From positions 1 through 44,901 of the forward strand of contig NZ_JAFLNL010000018.1 of assembly GCF_017313785.1 (NCBI RefSeq): 44,901 bases of DNA. Reading direction: 5' to 3'. Positions 7,165 to 16,171 of this stretch are shown one piece after another. Every line of letters begins with the position of its first letter. Position 1 is the first letter of the stretch. Position numbers and translations under genes: made by a program. The notes below the pieces were generated by a model, which had not been told where the DNA came from, ran no database searches, and saw only the letters and a program-made list of their open reading frames with translations. This DNA comes from Flagellimonas aurea. Lineage in GTDB: Bacteria; Bacteroidota; Bacteroidia; Flavobacteriales; Flavobacteriaceae.

Positions 7165-8397
7165 TTTTTCAAACCTCACTATCCCAGAAATTATATCATT
7201 ATTAACGTCAACGGCAGTGAACTTTCCAGAAGTTGTATCATTATTTCCTTCTAATAAGTCATAAGTATTGATGTATATAGAGGCTTTTTGAATATAGAAC
7301 AATCCTTTAATGGAAAAATCCATGTTTATAATTTGGCCATTATTTATCAAGTTAATCTGATCATCCTCTATTATAAAAGAATCGTTTAAACTTTTTATGT
7401 TCAAATGGTGCTTCTCAATGTTGATTTTTATTGCATAGGCATTCTTATCTTGGTGAAATTCTAATATGTACTTTCCAGAAACATTAAATAGTACTTGGGC
7501 ATACGGGCTTTTTAACGAAAATAAGAGAGGGCTTTTTCTAATAACACTTTCTACTATAATTCTTTTTTTATTCAATTCTTGGGAAATAATCGGGTCAAAT
7601 TCTTTATTCGATATTTCTTTTTCCATATCTACTCGGGAATCTGATTTTTTTAATATCATTTTACCCGCAATAGTATTGTCATATTTATCGAACCCTGAAT
7701 AAGTGCCGATTAAAAAATTTCGTTCATGAGGAGCAGATTTGCCAATAAAAAAAATGAACTTGGCGCCTTCGTTTTTCTTGCTACCTACATAAAATTTCGT
7801 ATCGAAAAAGACAAAATTTTCACTATGTGTTATAGAACCAAAGAAGGAATAAATCCCTGTTTGCCCATAGTCATCTTCATAAATGTATTTCATTTCAACG
7901 TTTTTCCATTGCCTATAGACAATTACTTGTCCTTTGCTCATCTTTTTATCCTCTCCGTAGTAATAGCAAACATAATAATAGTCTTCTACCTTATTTTCTT
8001 GATGTAAAAGTTCTAACTGTTTGCTTTTTTGCCTGGGAGTAAAAAAATCTTGGTTTATAAATTCATGAATATCTTTGAATCCCAGATAATTAAAGAATAC
8101 GTATTTGTATTCTCTACTAATTTTAATAAACGGTTTTCCAGTTGAAGCTTCCCTGTTTTTATTGTATAGGTACTTACCATTGATATATCCTTTAAGTACT
8201 GATTCAAGATCTTTTTTTAGATTGGGCAGTTCTATATTGTAATTTCCAAAACCATATAATTGATTTTCCTTATAGCTAGGAAAATTGATGTTATGTTTGC
8301 TGCTAAAGTGGTCAATAATCTTCTCTAAAAGTATATTGAAAACAGCTTTGGTAAGCACTAGAGTTCCTTTATTTGTTATATTTTCAGACTTTTCCAT
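7153..8397 (-). CDS. Orphan 414-aa protein with beta-rich barrel-like region, unknown function
   Basis: I do not recognise this protein. Residues 1-140 are helical, with a conserved-looking stretch STGKPFIKISREYKYVFF. Residues 145-255 form a run of alternating hydrophobic strands ending FLIGTYSGFDKYDNTIAGKM, which resembles lipocalin-like or small beta-barrel ligand-binding domains. A final beta-rich part (about 300-414) has many short strands and N-rich turns. There is no signal peptide or membrane helix. It is AT-rich, convergent with the coupling protein and divergent from the TonB receptor, with operator-like repeats in the shared upstream region. It may be a sensor or regulator of the cargo, or an independent defence-type gene. 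Coding potential is certain from its length; the function is open. Confidence 0.7.
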   Translation of the reverse strand: MEKSENITNKGTLVLTKAVFNILLEKIIDHFSSKHNINFPSYKENQLYGFGNYNIELPNLKKDLESVLKGYINGKYLYNKNREASTGKPFIKISREYKYVFFNYLGFKDIHEFINQDFFTPRQKSKQLELLHQENKVEDYYYVCYYYGEDKKMSKGQVIVYRQWKNVEMKYIYEDDYGQTGIYSFFGSITHSENFVFFDTKFYVGSKKNEGAKFIFFIGKSAPHERNFLIGTYSGFDKYDNTIAGKMILKKSDSRVDMEKEISNKEFDPIISQELNKKRIIVESVIRKSPLLFSLKSPYAQVLFNVSGKYILEFHQDKNAYAIKINIEKHHLNIKSLNDSFIIEDDQINLINNGQIINMDFSIKGLFYIQKASIYINTYDLLEGNNDTTSGKFTAVDVNNDIISGIVRFEKLKS

Positions 8398-8399
8398 AT

Positions 8400-8456
8400 A
8401 ATTCCTGTTTTCTAATTAGGAATTACAAAAATAAATCAAAAGATTAGGAAATACAA
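8400..8456. promoter_or_regulatory. Operator-like repeats between the orphan gene and the TonB receptor
   Basis: The 115-base divergent gap holds an inverted repeat AATTCCT/AGGAATT (8400-8406 and 8418-8424). It also holds a direct repeat TTAGGAATTACAA (8416-8428) / TTAGGAAATACAA (8444-8456), 12 of 13 identical and 28 bases apart. This suits a dimeric regulator controlling one or both divergent promoters. Confidence 0.45.
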
Positions 8457-8512
8457 TCATGGAATTTAAAATAATTTAGATTTACTCAATCGAACTAATA
8501 ACTCAATTAAAT

Positions 8513-10894
8513 ATGAAATGCAAACTAATACTTTTAGTCCTGATTATGCCGCTAATGACATTTTCACAGGATATCGTTGTAAGTGGTTTTGTCAGTTCTG
8601 CTGATGGCCCTCAGCCTTTTGTAAATGTTATTGAAAAAGGCACGTCTAATGGAACCACCACTGACATTGATGGCAATTACTCGTTGTCGGTCAACAAAGG
8701 AGCAATCCTCATTTTTTCCTCACTTGGATTTAAAACTCAAGAAATTCCCATAGATGGAAGAAGTAAAATTGATGTTGTTTTGGTGGAAGATGCAGCTCAG
8801 CTAGATGAAGTGGTTGTACAGGGTTTTACAGATGTGAAAGGTAGGGCTCGTAAAAGACTGGAATCCATACAAACTATGCCCGAAAGTGTAACTGCAGTGA
8901 CATCACAACAAATTAATGTAACGGGTATTGAAGATGTTGGAAGCTTTTTGACTCAAATACCTGGTATTTCATATGGCGAGTCACAGGATCCAGGGACAGT
9001 TATGGTAAGTGTTAGAGGAATTCCGCAAATTCGATATGGTCCTTCTCCAATTGCAACAGTTATAGATGGAGTATATATGGCCTCTGCAGACTTAAACACC
9101 CAAACTCTGTTTGATATTGACCAGATAGAGGTAATCAAAGGTGCTCAAGGTTTGTTTTATGGTAAAAATGCAATAGGTGGGGCTGTAATCATAACTACAA
9201 AGCAACCAAAAAATGGGTTTCAAGGCAAAATAAATGCTGGATATGGAAATGGAAACGCCTATAAATTAGGGTCTAGCATATCTGGGTCGATTAAGGATAA
9301 CAAGTCTTACTATCGTTTAGGTGTAAATTATTCAAATTTTGATGGGTTAATTAATAACACAACCTTGGACGAAAAAGTAGATTTCCGTAGGGATTTAGGA
9401 ATACGAGGTCAACTAAAATTTAGACTAGGAAATAGTAGTTTACTGTCATTTACTGGCCAGCATAATGATAGTAAAAGCGGGGCTATTACTTTTATTGGAA
9501 GTAACAATAACCCTGATTTTGAAGACTCTAACCCTAATAGTTTTGGGGGAAACCCTGACGCTGATTTTTTGGGTGAAGGAACACTAAAGTCAACAATTTT
9601 AGCAGCTTCTTTCGAAACAGCATTCAAGGGTTTTAAATTGTTATCACATACTTCTTATTCCGATGTTGATTTATTCTATGATGGGGATTATCTCTCCTTT
9701 GCTCCTATTGATAATTATGGGCCAATTCCTGCTGCAACGCAGGATATGACCAGAGCTTCTAGAACTCTAAACGAAGAGCTTAGATTAGTCTCATCCAATC
9801 CAATTTCAAAATTCAAATGGAATTTAGGTCTATTTTATCAAAATATTAATTCTGATTGGGATACCAATGCATATCAAAATAATGACCCGAATGATTTAAA
9901 TTATACCAATACCACCCAAATTGTTATCACCAACGACGACAACAAGTTGAACTCAATTGGTTTATTTGGATTCTTCGAATATGACATAAGTAACAAGTTT
10001 AATATTTCAGTAGGTATTCGTAACGAGTGGGAAACTTTAGAGAATATCGAAGGGGTATCCGGAGAAGAAAGCAAAAGAACCTATAATGCGTTTCAACCAA
10101 AGTTATCCGCTTCATACAAAATAGCCAAAGAGAACATGCTTTATGCTAGTTATAGTAGGGGGTTTAGAAGTGGAGGTTATAATCCCATAGAGCTTGTGGC
10201 TAGTGGTATTGAAAAAGAAATTAGACCGGAATTTACAAATAGCTTTGAAGTTGGGCTTAAAAACAGTTTTTGGAACAATAGATTTATAATTAATCTGGCA
10301 TACTTCAATACGGTATTTGAAGATCAACAAGTCTACCGATTTGGATCGGATGGAGTTCGAACATTTCTAGGAACAATTAATTTTGAGGAATCCAAGGCGT
10401 CAGGATTTGAAATTGACACCAAACTAAGATTATCTAAAAACTTTGACATACTAGGAGGCGCTTCGTTTATAGATACAGAAATTACAAAAGCTTTCGAAGA
10501 ATCAGCAATTGGAAACAAAATTCCTTTCGCACCGCAAAGTAGTTTTTATGTTGGTCTATTTGGGAACTTTAATACCGGTGAAAACTCAAATATATCTGCC
10601 AATGTGAATGTAGAAAACAAGGGGAAAAAATACTGGTTTGCTGATGATTTATATGGTGTAGATCAAGAAAATGTATTCCAAGACCCATACACTTTAGTGA
10701 ATACAAAATTGATTTATAGTGTCAATAATATTTCGTTTGCAGTTTGGGGTAAAAATATTTTTGATACTCAATATAATCAAGAATGGTGGCCGTTTAGCGT
10801 CCTTGACGGTGATCCTACGGGAGGACCAATTGGAGACGTTAGAACACCTAGCCAACCAGCAACATATGGTGTGGAAATATCATATAGGTTTTAA
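8513..10894 (+). CDS. TonB-dependent outer-membrane receptor
   Basis: A 793-residue receptor that would import its ligand across the outer membrane using TonB energy. Residues 1-18 are a signal peptide ending MTFSQ. Residues about 22-105 form the carboxypeptidase-D regulatory-like domain common in Bacteroidota (NVIEKGTSNGTTTDIDGNYS). The plug follows (about 115-235), with SVTAVTSQQINVTGIEDVG, SVRGIPQIRYGPSP and VIKGAQGLFYGKNAIGGAV. The rest is a 22-strand barrel type region, with LYASYSRGFRSGGYNP near 545 and a final YGVEISYRF. The length fits the classical FecA/FepA-like group, not the longer SusC class, and no SusD-like gene follows. It is the first plus-strand gene of the catabolic cargo, so its ligand is probably the compound handled downstream rather than iron, though this is inference. 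Confidence 0.92.
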   Translation: MKCKLILLVLIMPLMTFSQDIVVSGFVSSADGPQPFVNVIEKGTSNGTTTDIDGNYSLSVNKGAILIFSSLGFKTQEIPIDGRSKIDVVLVEDAAQLDEVVVQGFTDVKGRARKRLESIQTMPESVTAVTSQQINVTGIEDVGSFLTQIPGISYGESQDPGTVMVSVRGIPQIRYGPSPIATVIDGVYMASADLNTQTLFDIDQIEVIKGAQGLFYGKNAIGGAVIITTKQPKNGFQGKINAGYGNGNAYKLGSSISGSIKDNKSYYRLGVNYSNFDGLINNTTLDEKVDFRRDLGIRGQLKFRLGNSSLLSFTGQHNDSKSGAITFIGSNNNPDFEDSNPNSFGGNPDADFLGEGTLKSTILAASFETAFKGFKLLSHTSYSDVDLFYDGDYLSFAPIDNYGPIPAATQDMTRASRTLNEELRLVSSNPISKFKWNLGLFYQNINSDWDTNAYQNNDPNDLNYTNTTQIVITNDDNKLNSIGLFGFFEYDISNKFNISVGIRNEWETLENIEGVSGEESKRTYNAFQPKLSASYKIAKENMLYASYSRGFRSGGYNPIELVASGIEKEIRPEFTNSFEVGLKNSFWNNRFIINLAYFNTVFEDQQVYRFGSDGVRTFLGTINFEESKASGFEIDTKLRLSKNFDILGGASFIDTEITKAFEESAIGNKIPFAPQSSFYVGLFGNFNTGENSNISANVNVENKGKKYWFADDLYGVDQENVFQDPYTLVNTKLIYSVNNISFAVWGKNIFDTQYNQEWWPFSVLDGDPTGGPIGDVRTPSQPATYGVEISYRF

Positions 10895-10962
10895 TGTAAA
10901 CTGTTAGTTTTCAATAATTAAGTGTTTTGAATTAGTTAGCCTTCTAGGTAAATTAACATGGT

Positions 10963-10992
10963 AAGGCCACTAATCATTAGTTGGCCTTTTTT
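10963..10992 (+). terminator. Terminator or attenuator between the receptor and hyuA
   Basis: AAGGCCA-CTAAT (10963-10974) pairs with ATTAG-TGGCCTT (10976-10988, with one bulged T) and is followed by TTTT. It lies 69 bases after the receptor stop and 19 bases before the hyuA ATG. It leaves no room for a promoter between the terminator and hyuA, so partial readthrough is likely: high receptor, lower enzyme expression. Confidence 0.75.
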
Positions 10993-11011
10993 AATAATAA
11001 AAAATATAATA

Positions 11012-13075
11012 ATGAGAGTCGCAACAGATATAGGCGGAACTTTTACAGACCTTGTGTGTCTTGAATTTGACGAAAAATCAGGTAAGCCAATTGGAGTCAA
11101 AGTGGCCAAATCGGATACTACACCTTCAAACTTTGAAGAAGGGATATTAGATACAATATCTAAGGGTAAAATAGATTTAAACAAAATCGATTTTTTTGCT
11201 CATGGTACTACAGTTGTAATAAATGCCTTAACAGAAAGAAAAGGAGCAAAAACAGCTTTAATTACAACAAAAGGATTTAGGGATGTTTTGGAAATTGCAA
11301 GATGCAACCGGCCAGATTTATTCAACTTTAACTTTATTAAACAACCTCCGTTTGTACCCAGATATCTGCGATTTGAAGTAGAAGAAAGAATGGATTATAA
11401 AGGTCAGGTTTTAACAAATTTGAATATCAGTAATTTGAATTCAATCATTAAATCTTGTAAGGAGGAAAATGTTGAAGCAATAGCAGTATGCTTATTGCAT
11501 GCTTATAAAAACCCTGACCACGAAATAAAGTTGGTGGAAGAATTATCGAAACTGTTTCCTGAAGTTGAAATTATTGCTTCCTACCAGGTAACTCGTGAAT
11601 GGAGGGAATATGAGCGTAGTAGTTCAACTGCTTTATCTGCGTATGTATTGCCGATAGCAAAAAAATACCTTAACAACCTCGAAAATAAGCTAAAAAACAA
11701 AGGACTAAAGAACTCTCCTTACATCATGCAATCCAACGGAGGGATTACATCAATTAACGATGTAAAAGCCAACCCTATAACCATGGTAGAGTCCGGTCCT
11801 GCCAGTGGAGTTTTTGGTGCTATAGCTTTGGGTAAGGTAATTAATAAAAAGGATTTAATTGTATTGGATATAGGTGGTACAACAGCAAAATGTGCCCTGG
11901 TAGAAAACGGTCAAGTAAAAATTACAACCAATTATAAAATTGAGCATTCAAGAATTGAAGCTGGCTATCCTATTCAAACCCCTGTAATTGATATTGTAGA
12001 AATTGGAAATGGAGGTGGAAGTATTGCTTGGATTGATGAAGGAGGCAAAATGCATGTTGGGCCAAAAAGTGCTGGAGCAATGCCTGGACCTGCTGCATAT
12101 GGTCGTGGTGGTAAAAACTTAACTACAACTGATGCCAATATTATTACAGGTAGAATTCACCCTGATTACTTTTTAGGAGGGGAATTGCAGCCAGATTATG
12201 ATAGCATCAATGAAGCTTCTAAAACATTATGTGAAACATTAAAAGGTTCTAAAACTGATATAGCAAAAGGAATAATTCGCGTAGCTAATGCTAATATGGT
12301 AAATGCTTTGAAGCTCATATCTATAAATAAGGGGCATGACCCGAGAGATTTTACCATGGTGGTAATTGGTGGTGGAGGCGCAATGCATGGTGCGGATTTA
12401 GCTAGGGAACTACAAATATCTGAACTCATAATTCCACCACATGCTGGTGTTTTTTCTGCCTTTGGAATGTTGATGTCCGATATAAGGAGGGATTATATCA
12501 GGACCAATGTATTAACACTTGTTCAAGAACAAAGGCATATTATCCAGTCCACATTTAACGAAATGGAAAAAGAAGCGATTGATAATTTTAAGTTGGATGG
12601 GTATAATCTTGATGATATAAAATTCACTTATTATACCGACTTACGCTACGTAGGTCAAGAGCATTATGTAAAAGTGTTGCTTTCAGATTTTAATTATGAT
12701 ACACCGCTAGAAACCATTATCGATTTTTTCCATAAAGAACACAAAAAACAATATTCCTTTGAACTAGATGCAATGGTTGAATTAGTAAACTTTCATTTAG
12801 TAGCGGAAGTTGAAGTTGAAAAGCCAGATTTTCCACAAATGGATATTACAGGTAAAAAGGTTGAAGATGCAATATTCGATAATAAAGAAGTAGACTTTGA
12901 TGATTTGGGAATACATACCACACCATTTTACCACAGAGACTTGTTAGAGCCCAATATGACAATAAAAGGGCCAGCAATAATAGCTGAAAAGGCAACAACA
13001 ACGGTGGTTACCCCCATGCATACGGTTAATATTGATGCATACGGAAATTTAATTTTAACATTACAAAAAGTCTAA
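11012..13075 (+). CDS. hyuA: HyuA-like ATP-dependent ring-opening hydrolase subunit A
   Basis: A 687-residue member of the HyuA / 5-oxoprolinase N-terminal family, which phosphorylates a cyclic amide so that HyuB can hydrolyse it. The start MRVATDIGGTFTDLV and the second block IVLDIGGTTAKCALVENG (about 285) are the two nucleotide-binding loops of the ASKHA-like fold. HGTTVVINALTERKGAKTAL (about 65-85) and the MQSNGGITSINDVKANPITM / ESGPASGVFGA stretch (about 235-265) are family hallmarks. GGGGAMHGADLARELQI lies near 455. The frame is open upstream to 10958 but that part is the terminator hairpin, so the ATG at 11012 is chosen. The hyuB gene starts 3 bases after its stop. The true substrate is not defined by the family: it includes hydantoins, N-methylhydantoin, 5-oxoproline, lactams and ketone carboxylases. 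Confidence 0.93.
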   Translation: MRVATDIGGTFTDLVCLEFDEKSGKPIGVKVAKSDTTPSNFEEGILDTISKGKIDLNKIDFFAHGTTVVINALTERKGAKTALITTKGFRDVLEIARCNRPDLFNFNFIKQPPFVPRYLRFEVEERMDYKGQVLTNLNISNLNSIIKSCKEENVEAIAVCLLHAYKNPDHEIKLVEELSKLFPEVEIIASYQVTREWREYERSSSTALSAYVLPIAKKYLNNLENKLKNKGLKNSPYIMQSNGGITSINDVKANPITMVESGPASGVFGAIALGKVINKKDLIVLDIGGTTAKCALVENGQVKITTNYKIEHSRIEAGYPIQTPVIDIVEIGNGGGSIAWIDEGGKMHVGPKSAGAMPGPAAYGRGGKNLTTTDANIITGRIHPDYFLGGELQPDYDSINEASKTLCETLKGSKTDIAKGIIRVANANMVNALKLISINKGHDPRDFTMVVIGGGGAMHGADLARELQISELIIPPHAGVFSAFGMLMSDIRRDYIRTNVLTLVQEQRHIIQSTFNEMEKEAIDNFKLDGYNLDDIKFTYYTDLRYVGQEHYVKVLLSDFNYDTPLETIIDFFHKEHKKQYSFELDAMVELVNFHLVAEVEVEKPDFPQMDITGKKVEDAIFDNKEVDFDDLGIHTTPFYHRDLLEPNMTIKGPAIIAEKATTTVVTPMHTVNIDAYGNLILTLQKV

Positions 13076-13077
13076 TT

Positions 13078-14742
13078 ATGGAAAAGTTCACATTAGAAAT
13101 AATCCAGGATGCTTTGGTAGCTGCTGGAGATGAAATGTTCAAAACACTGGAACGTACCAGTATGAGTCCAATTATATATGAATCACTTGACTACGCCGTG
13201 GGTATTACTGATTCCAAAGGTGAATTATTGGCTCAAGGAAACGGCGTAACTGCATTTTTGGCAGCTTTAGATTCTGTAGTTAGGGCTTCATTGGAAAAGT
13301 ATAATGAGAAAAATCCTTTAAAAGAAGGTGATGTAATTATAGCAAATACACCTTACGCAGGAGGAGGAACACACCTGTCAGATGTATCCGTGGTTTATCC
13401 TGTATTTTACAAGGGTGAATTGGTTGCCTTTACGGTTAATAAAGCTCACTGGACAGAATTGGGAGGCACATTCCCAGGTTCCGTTTCAACGGTGGCTACT
13501 GAAATCTATCAAGAAGGATTGCACTTCCCATTCATAAAAATAAAATCTGAGGGGGTTTTAAATGCTGCTGTTATCGATATGATAAAAGTTAATGTGCGAT
13601 TGCCTGATAGTACATTGGGTGATTTGTTTGCCGGTATCGCTGCTGCCGAAGTCGGTGCCAAAAGGGTAATATCAATCATTGAAAAATACGGTCTGGATAC
13701 CTACAAAAAAGCCAAAAACGATTTCTTAGATTACGGGGAACGTATGTGTATTGAAGCTTTAAAGGATATTCCGAACGGGGTTTATGAAGGAGAAAGCATA
13801 ATTGAAGACAATGGTTTTGGGGAGGGACCTTTTCCAATTAAAGCAAAAATTACAGTAACAGACACAGAATTTATTGCGGATTTCAACGGGTCGCATCCAC
13901 AAGTAAAAGGTGCAACCAATTTAGCATTTAGTGGTTTGGTCACAGGCTGTAGAAGTTTGTTTAAGGCTATTACAACACCACGCATGGACGCTAATGGAGG
14001 AGCATTCAGACCAATGAAGGTAGTCTGTGAACCTGGAACAATCGTTAGTGCACAGACGCCCTCTGCCGTTTCGGTATACTATGAAGTAATGGTTGCCTCC
14101 ATAGATTTGGTATGGAAAATTTTAGCTCCTTTGATTCCCAATAAACTGCCTGCTGGCCATTTACGTTCTGTGTGTGCCACATTTATTTCAGGTGTACACC
14201 CCGACACCAAGCAATTTTACATTCAGGCAGAGCCTCTTGCTGGAGGATGGGGGGCTTCCTGTGACCATGATGGTAACAGAGGACAATTGTCCTGTGGTAG
14301 CGGTGAATCGTACAACATTCCTATCGAGATTAGAGAAATGAGATACGGTATACAAGTAGATCAATACGCATTTCATAATGAAGGGGGAGGTTATGGAGAA
14401 TACCAAGGAGGTAATGGCCAGTATGTAGATTATAAGATTGTATCAGATGGTGCACACGTAACCGCGGCATTTCTAGGGGAAAAAACAAAAACGTGGGGTA
14501 TGAAAGGCGGACATGATGGATCCTATAACTATTTCATGATAATAAGAAAAGATGGTACAAAAGAAAGATATAGCCTAGGAACCAACATTTATCTGGAAAA
14601 AGGAGATATAGTTCGATGTGTAACGGCTACCGGAGGCGGGTATGGAAATCCAAAAGACAGACCAAGAGAACAAGTTTTATTGGACATAAAGAATGGGTAC
14701 ATAACACAGAAAGAAGCTCAAGAATTTTATAAGGTATCGTAA
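13078..14742 (+). CDS. hyuB: HyuB-like ATP-dependent ring-opening hydrolase subunit B
   Basis: A 554-residue HyuB / 5-oxoprolinase C-terminal family protein, the catalytic partner of HyuA. Conserved segments are DAVGITDSKGELLAQ-like (here YAVGITDSKGELLAQGNGVT, about 39-58), IIANTPYAGGGTHLSDVSVV (about 89-108), NKAHWTELGGTFPGSVS (about 121-137) and the Gly-rich GGGYGEYQGGNGQYVDY (about 438-454). The final part, RCVTATGGGYGNPKDRPREQ, is the signature ending. Length matches the family (about 550-590). Only 2 bases separate it from hyuA and 2 from the M24 gene, so the three are almost certainly co-translated and probably act in one pathway. Fusion of A and B, as in eukaryotic 5-oxoprolinase, is absent. 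Confidence 0.93.
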   Translation: MEKFTLEIIQDALVAAGDEMFKTLERTSMSPIIYESLDYAVGITDSKGELLAQGNGVTAFLAALDSVVRASLEKYNEKNPLKEGDVIIANTPYAGGGTHLSDVSVVYPVFYKGELVAFTVNKAHWTELGGTFPGSVSTVATEIYQEGLHFPFIKIKSEGVLNAAVIDMIKVNVRLPDSTLGDLFAGIAAAEVGAKRVISIIEKYGLDTYKKAKNDFLDYGERMCIEALKDIPNGVYEGESIIEDNGFGEGPFPIKAKITVTDTEFIADFNGSHPQVKGATNLAFSGLVTGCRSLFKAITTPRMDANGGAFRPMKVVCEPGTIVSAQTPSAVSVYYEVMVASIDLVWKILAPLIPNKLPAGHLRSVCATFISGVHPDTKQFYIQAEPLAGGWGASCDHDGNRGQLSCGSGESYNIPIEIREMRYGIQVDQYAFHNEGGGYGEYQGGNGQYVDYKIVSDGAHVTAAFLGEKTKTWGMKGGHDGSYNYFMIIRKDGTKERYSLGTNIYLEKGDIVRCVTATGGGYGNPKDRPREQVLLDIKNGYITQKEAQEFYKVS

Positions 14743-14744
14743 CC

Positions 14745-16133
14745 ATGTTCTTTGATAAAGAAACATATGTAAATAGAAGATCCGAATTAATCAAAAAAAT
14801 AGGTAGCGGCATTATTGTTTTACCTGGAAATAGTGAATCTGCTAGAAATTTTAAGGCTAATACCTATTTTTTTGTTCAGGACAGCTCGTTCCTTTATTAT
14901 ATGGGGATAAACCTACCGGATTTGGTCTTGGTTCTCAATTGTGAAACGGGGGAATCCATACTTTTTGGAAATGAAGTTTCTTTGGAACATACTATTTGGA
15001 TAGGACCTCAAGAACCTTTGAGGAGCAAAGCCTATAATGTAGGTGTTTACAAAGTGTTAAGCTTTGATAAGCTATCTGATTATATCAAAGATTATTTGAA
15101 CATAACTAAAATCCATTTTTTACCGCCGTATCGCATATCCACAACATTATTATTATCAAACCTTGTAGGTCTTTCTATCCGGGAAGTCAGTGTGAACAGT
15201 TCTAAAGAGCTAATTGATGCTGTTGTATCTCAGAGAGAAATTAAATCATCTGAAGAAATTGATGAGTTAGAACAAGCTATTGGTATCACAAAAGAAATGC
15301 ATGTAAAAGTCATTTCAAAAGCCAAACCGGGTCTAAAGGAGTCAGACTTAGTTGGAGCTTTGGAAAGTTCGGCAATTAGTGCTGGAGGCAGAACAGCTTA
15401 CCCTCCTATAGTTTCGATTCAAGGTCAAATTTTACACAATATTAATTATACAAATGAGCTTCGAAGAGGTCAACTGCTATTGGGTGATTTCGGCGGATTA
15501 TCAAGTTCAGGATATGCAGGTGACATCACAAGAACTATTCCTGTTTCAGGAAAGTTTAGTGCAAAACAAAAAGAAATCTATCAAATTGTACTAGATGCCC
15601 AAAAAAGGGCAATAGAAATGCTGGAACCCAATGTGCTTTATAGGGATGTTCATTTAGCTGCATGTTACAAATTAGCTGAGGGATTAAAAGATTTGGGTTT
15701 AATGAAAGGGGATGTTAAGGATGCAGTAGCTACTGGGGCTCATGCATTGTTTTTTCCTCACGGATTGGGACATATGATAGGCTTGGATGTCCACGATATG
15801 GAAAGCTTAGGAGAAAATAATGTGGGCTATGATACTGAGGTTTTAAAATCTGAACAATTTGGTTTAAAGTCATTAAGACTAGGAAAAAGACTAAAAGAAG
15901 GGTTCACCATTACTGTAGAACCCGGGATTTATTTTATTCCAGAATTATTCCATGAATGGAAATCGAATAATGTGGAATGTGCTCCCTTTTTGAATTTCCC
16001 CACTATCGAATCGTACTTAGATTTTGGAGGAGTAAGAATTGAAGATGAGTATGTTATAACTCGTTCCGGAAGCAATCTTATTGGCGAATACATTCCTAAA
16101 GAGATAAGTGAAATTGAACAGATTATGAATTAA
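14745..16133 (+). CDS. M24-family Xaa-Pro dipeptidase/aminopeptidase P-like
   Basis: A 462-residue peptidase cleaving bonds before proline. Residues 1-130 are the AMP_N domain (RSELIKKIGSGIIVLPGNS, FLYYMGINLPDLVLVL). The pita-bread catalytic domain has all five metal ligands: D248 and D260 (LGDFGG, GDITRT), H343 (FPHGLGHMIGLDVHD), E392 (TVEPGIYF) and E433 (VRIEDEY). The accessory histidines H339 and H350 are also present. Intact ligands argue against creatinase, the non-metal M24 member, although creatinase would fit a methylhydantoin pathway. The gene starts 2 bases after hyuB. In the classical hydantoin operon this place is taken by an N-carbamoyl amino-acid amidohydrolase. A prolidase here, with proline-degrading genes downstream, suggests the ring opened by HyuAB yields a dipeptide with proline. 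Confidence 0.9.
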   Translation: MFFDKETYVNRRSELIKKIGSGIIVLPGNSESARNFKANTYFFVQDSSFLYYMGINLPDLVLVLNCETGESILFGNEVSLEHTIWIGPQEPLRSKAYNVGVYKVLSFDKLSDYIKDYLNITKIHFLPPYRISTTLLLSNLVGLSIREVSVNSSKELIDAVVSQREIKSSEEIDELEQAIGITKEMHVKVISKAKPGLKESDLVGALESSAISAGGRTAYPPIVSIQGQILHNINYTNELRRGQLLLGDFGGLSSSGYAGDITRTIPVSGKFSAKQKEIYQIVLDAQKRAIEMLEPNVLYRDVHLAACYKLAEGLKDLGLMKGDVKDAVATGAHALFFPHGLGHMIGLDVHDMESLGENNVGYDTEVLKSEQFGLKSLRLGKRLKEGFTITVEPGIYFIPELFHEWKSNNVECAPFLNFPTIESYLDFGGVRIEDEYVITRSGSNLIGEYIPKEISEIEQIMN

Positions 16134-16171
16134 ACAGATTAAATAAAACAATTGCCAAAATAGAATTAATT

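Noticed and set aside
8513..10894. SusC-type receptor of a polysaccharide locus
   Set aside because: Too short for SusC, no SusD-like gene and no glycoside hydrolases.
14745..16133. Creatinase, which would fit a creatinine/methylhydantoin pathway with HyuAB
   Set aside because: All five metal ligands of M24 metallopeptidases are intact, while creatinase does not use them; no creatininase or sarcosine genes are nearby.
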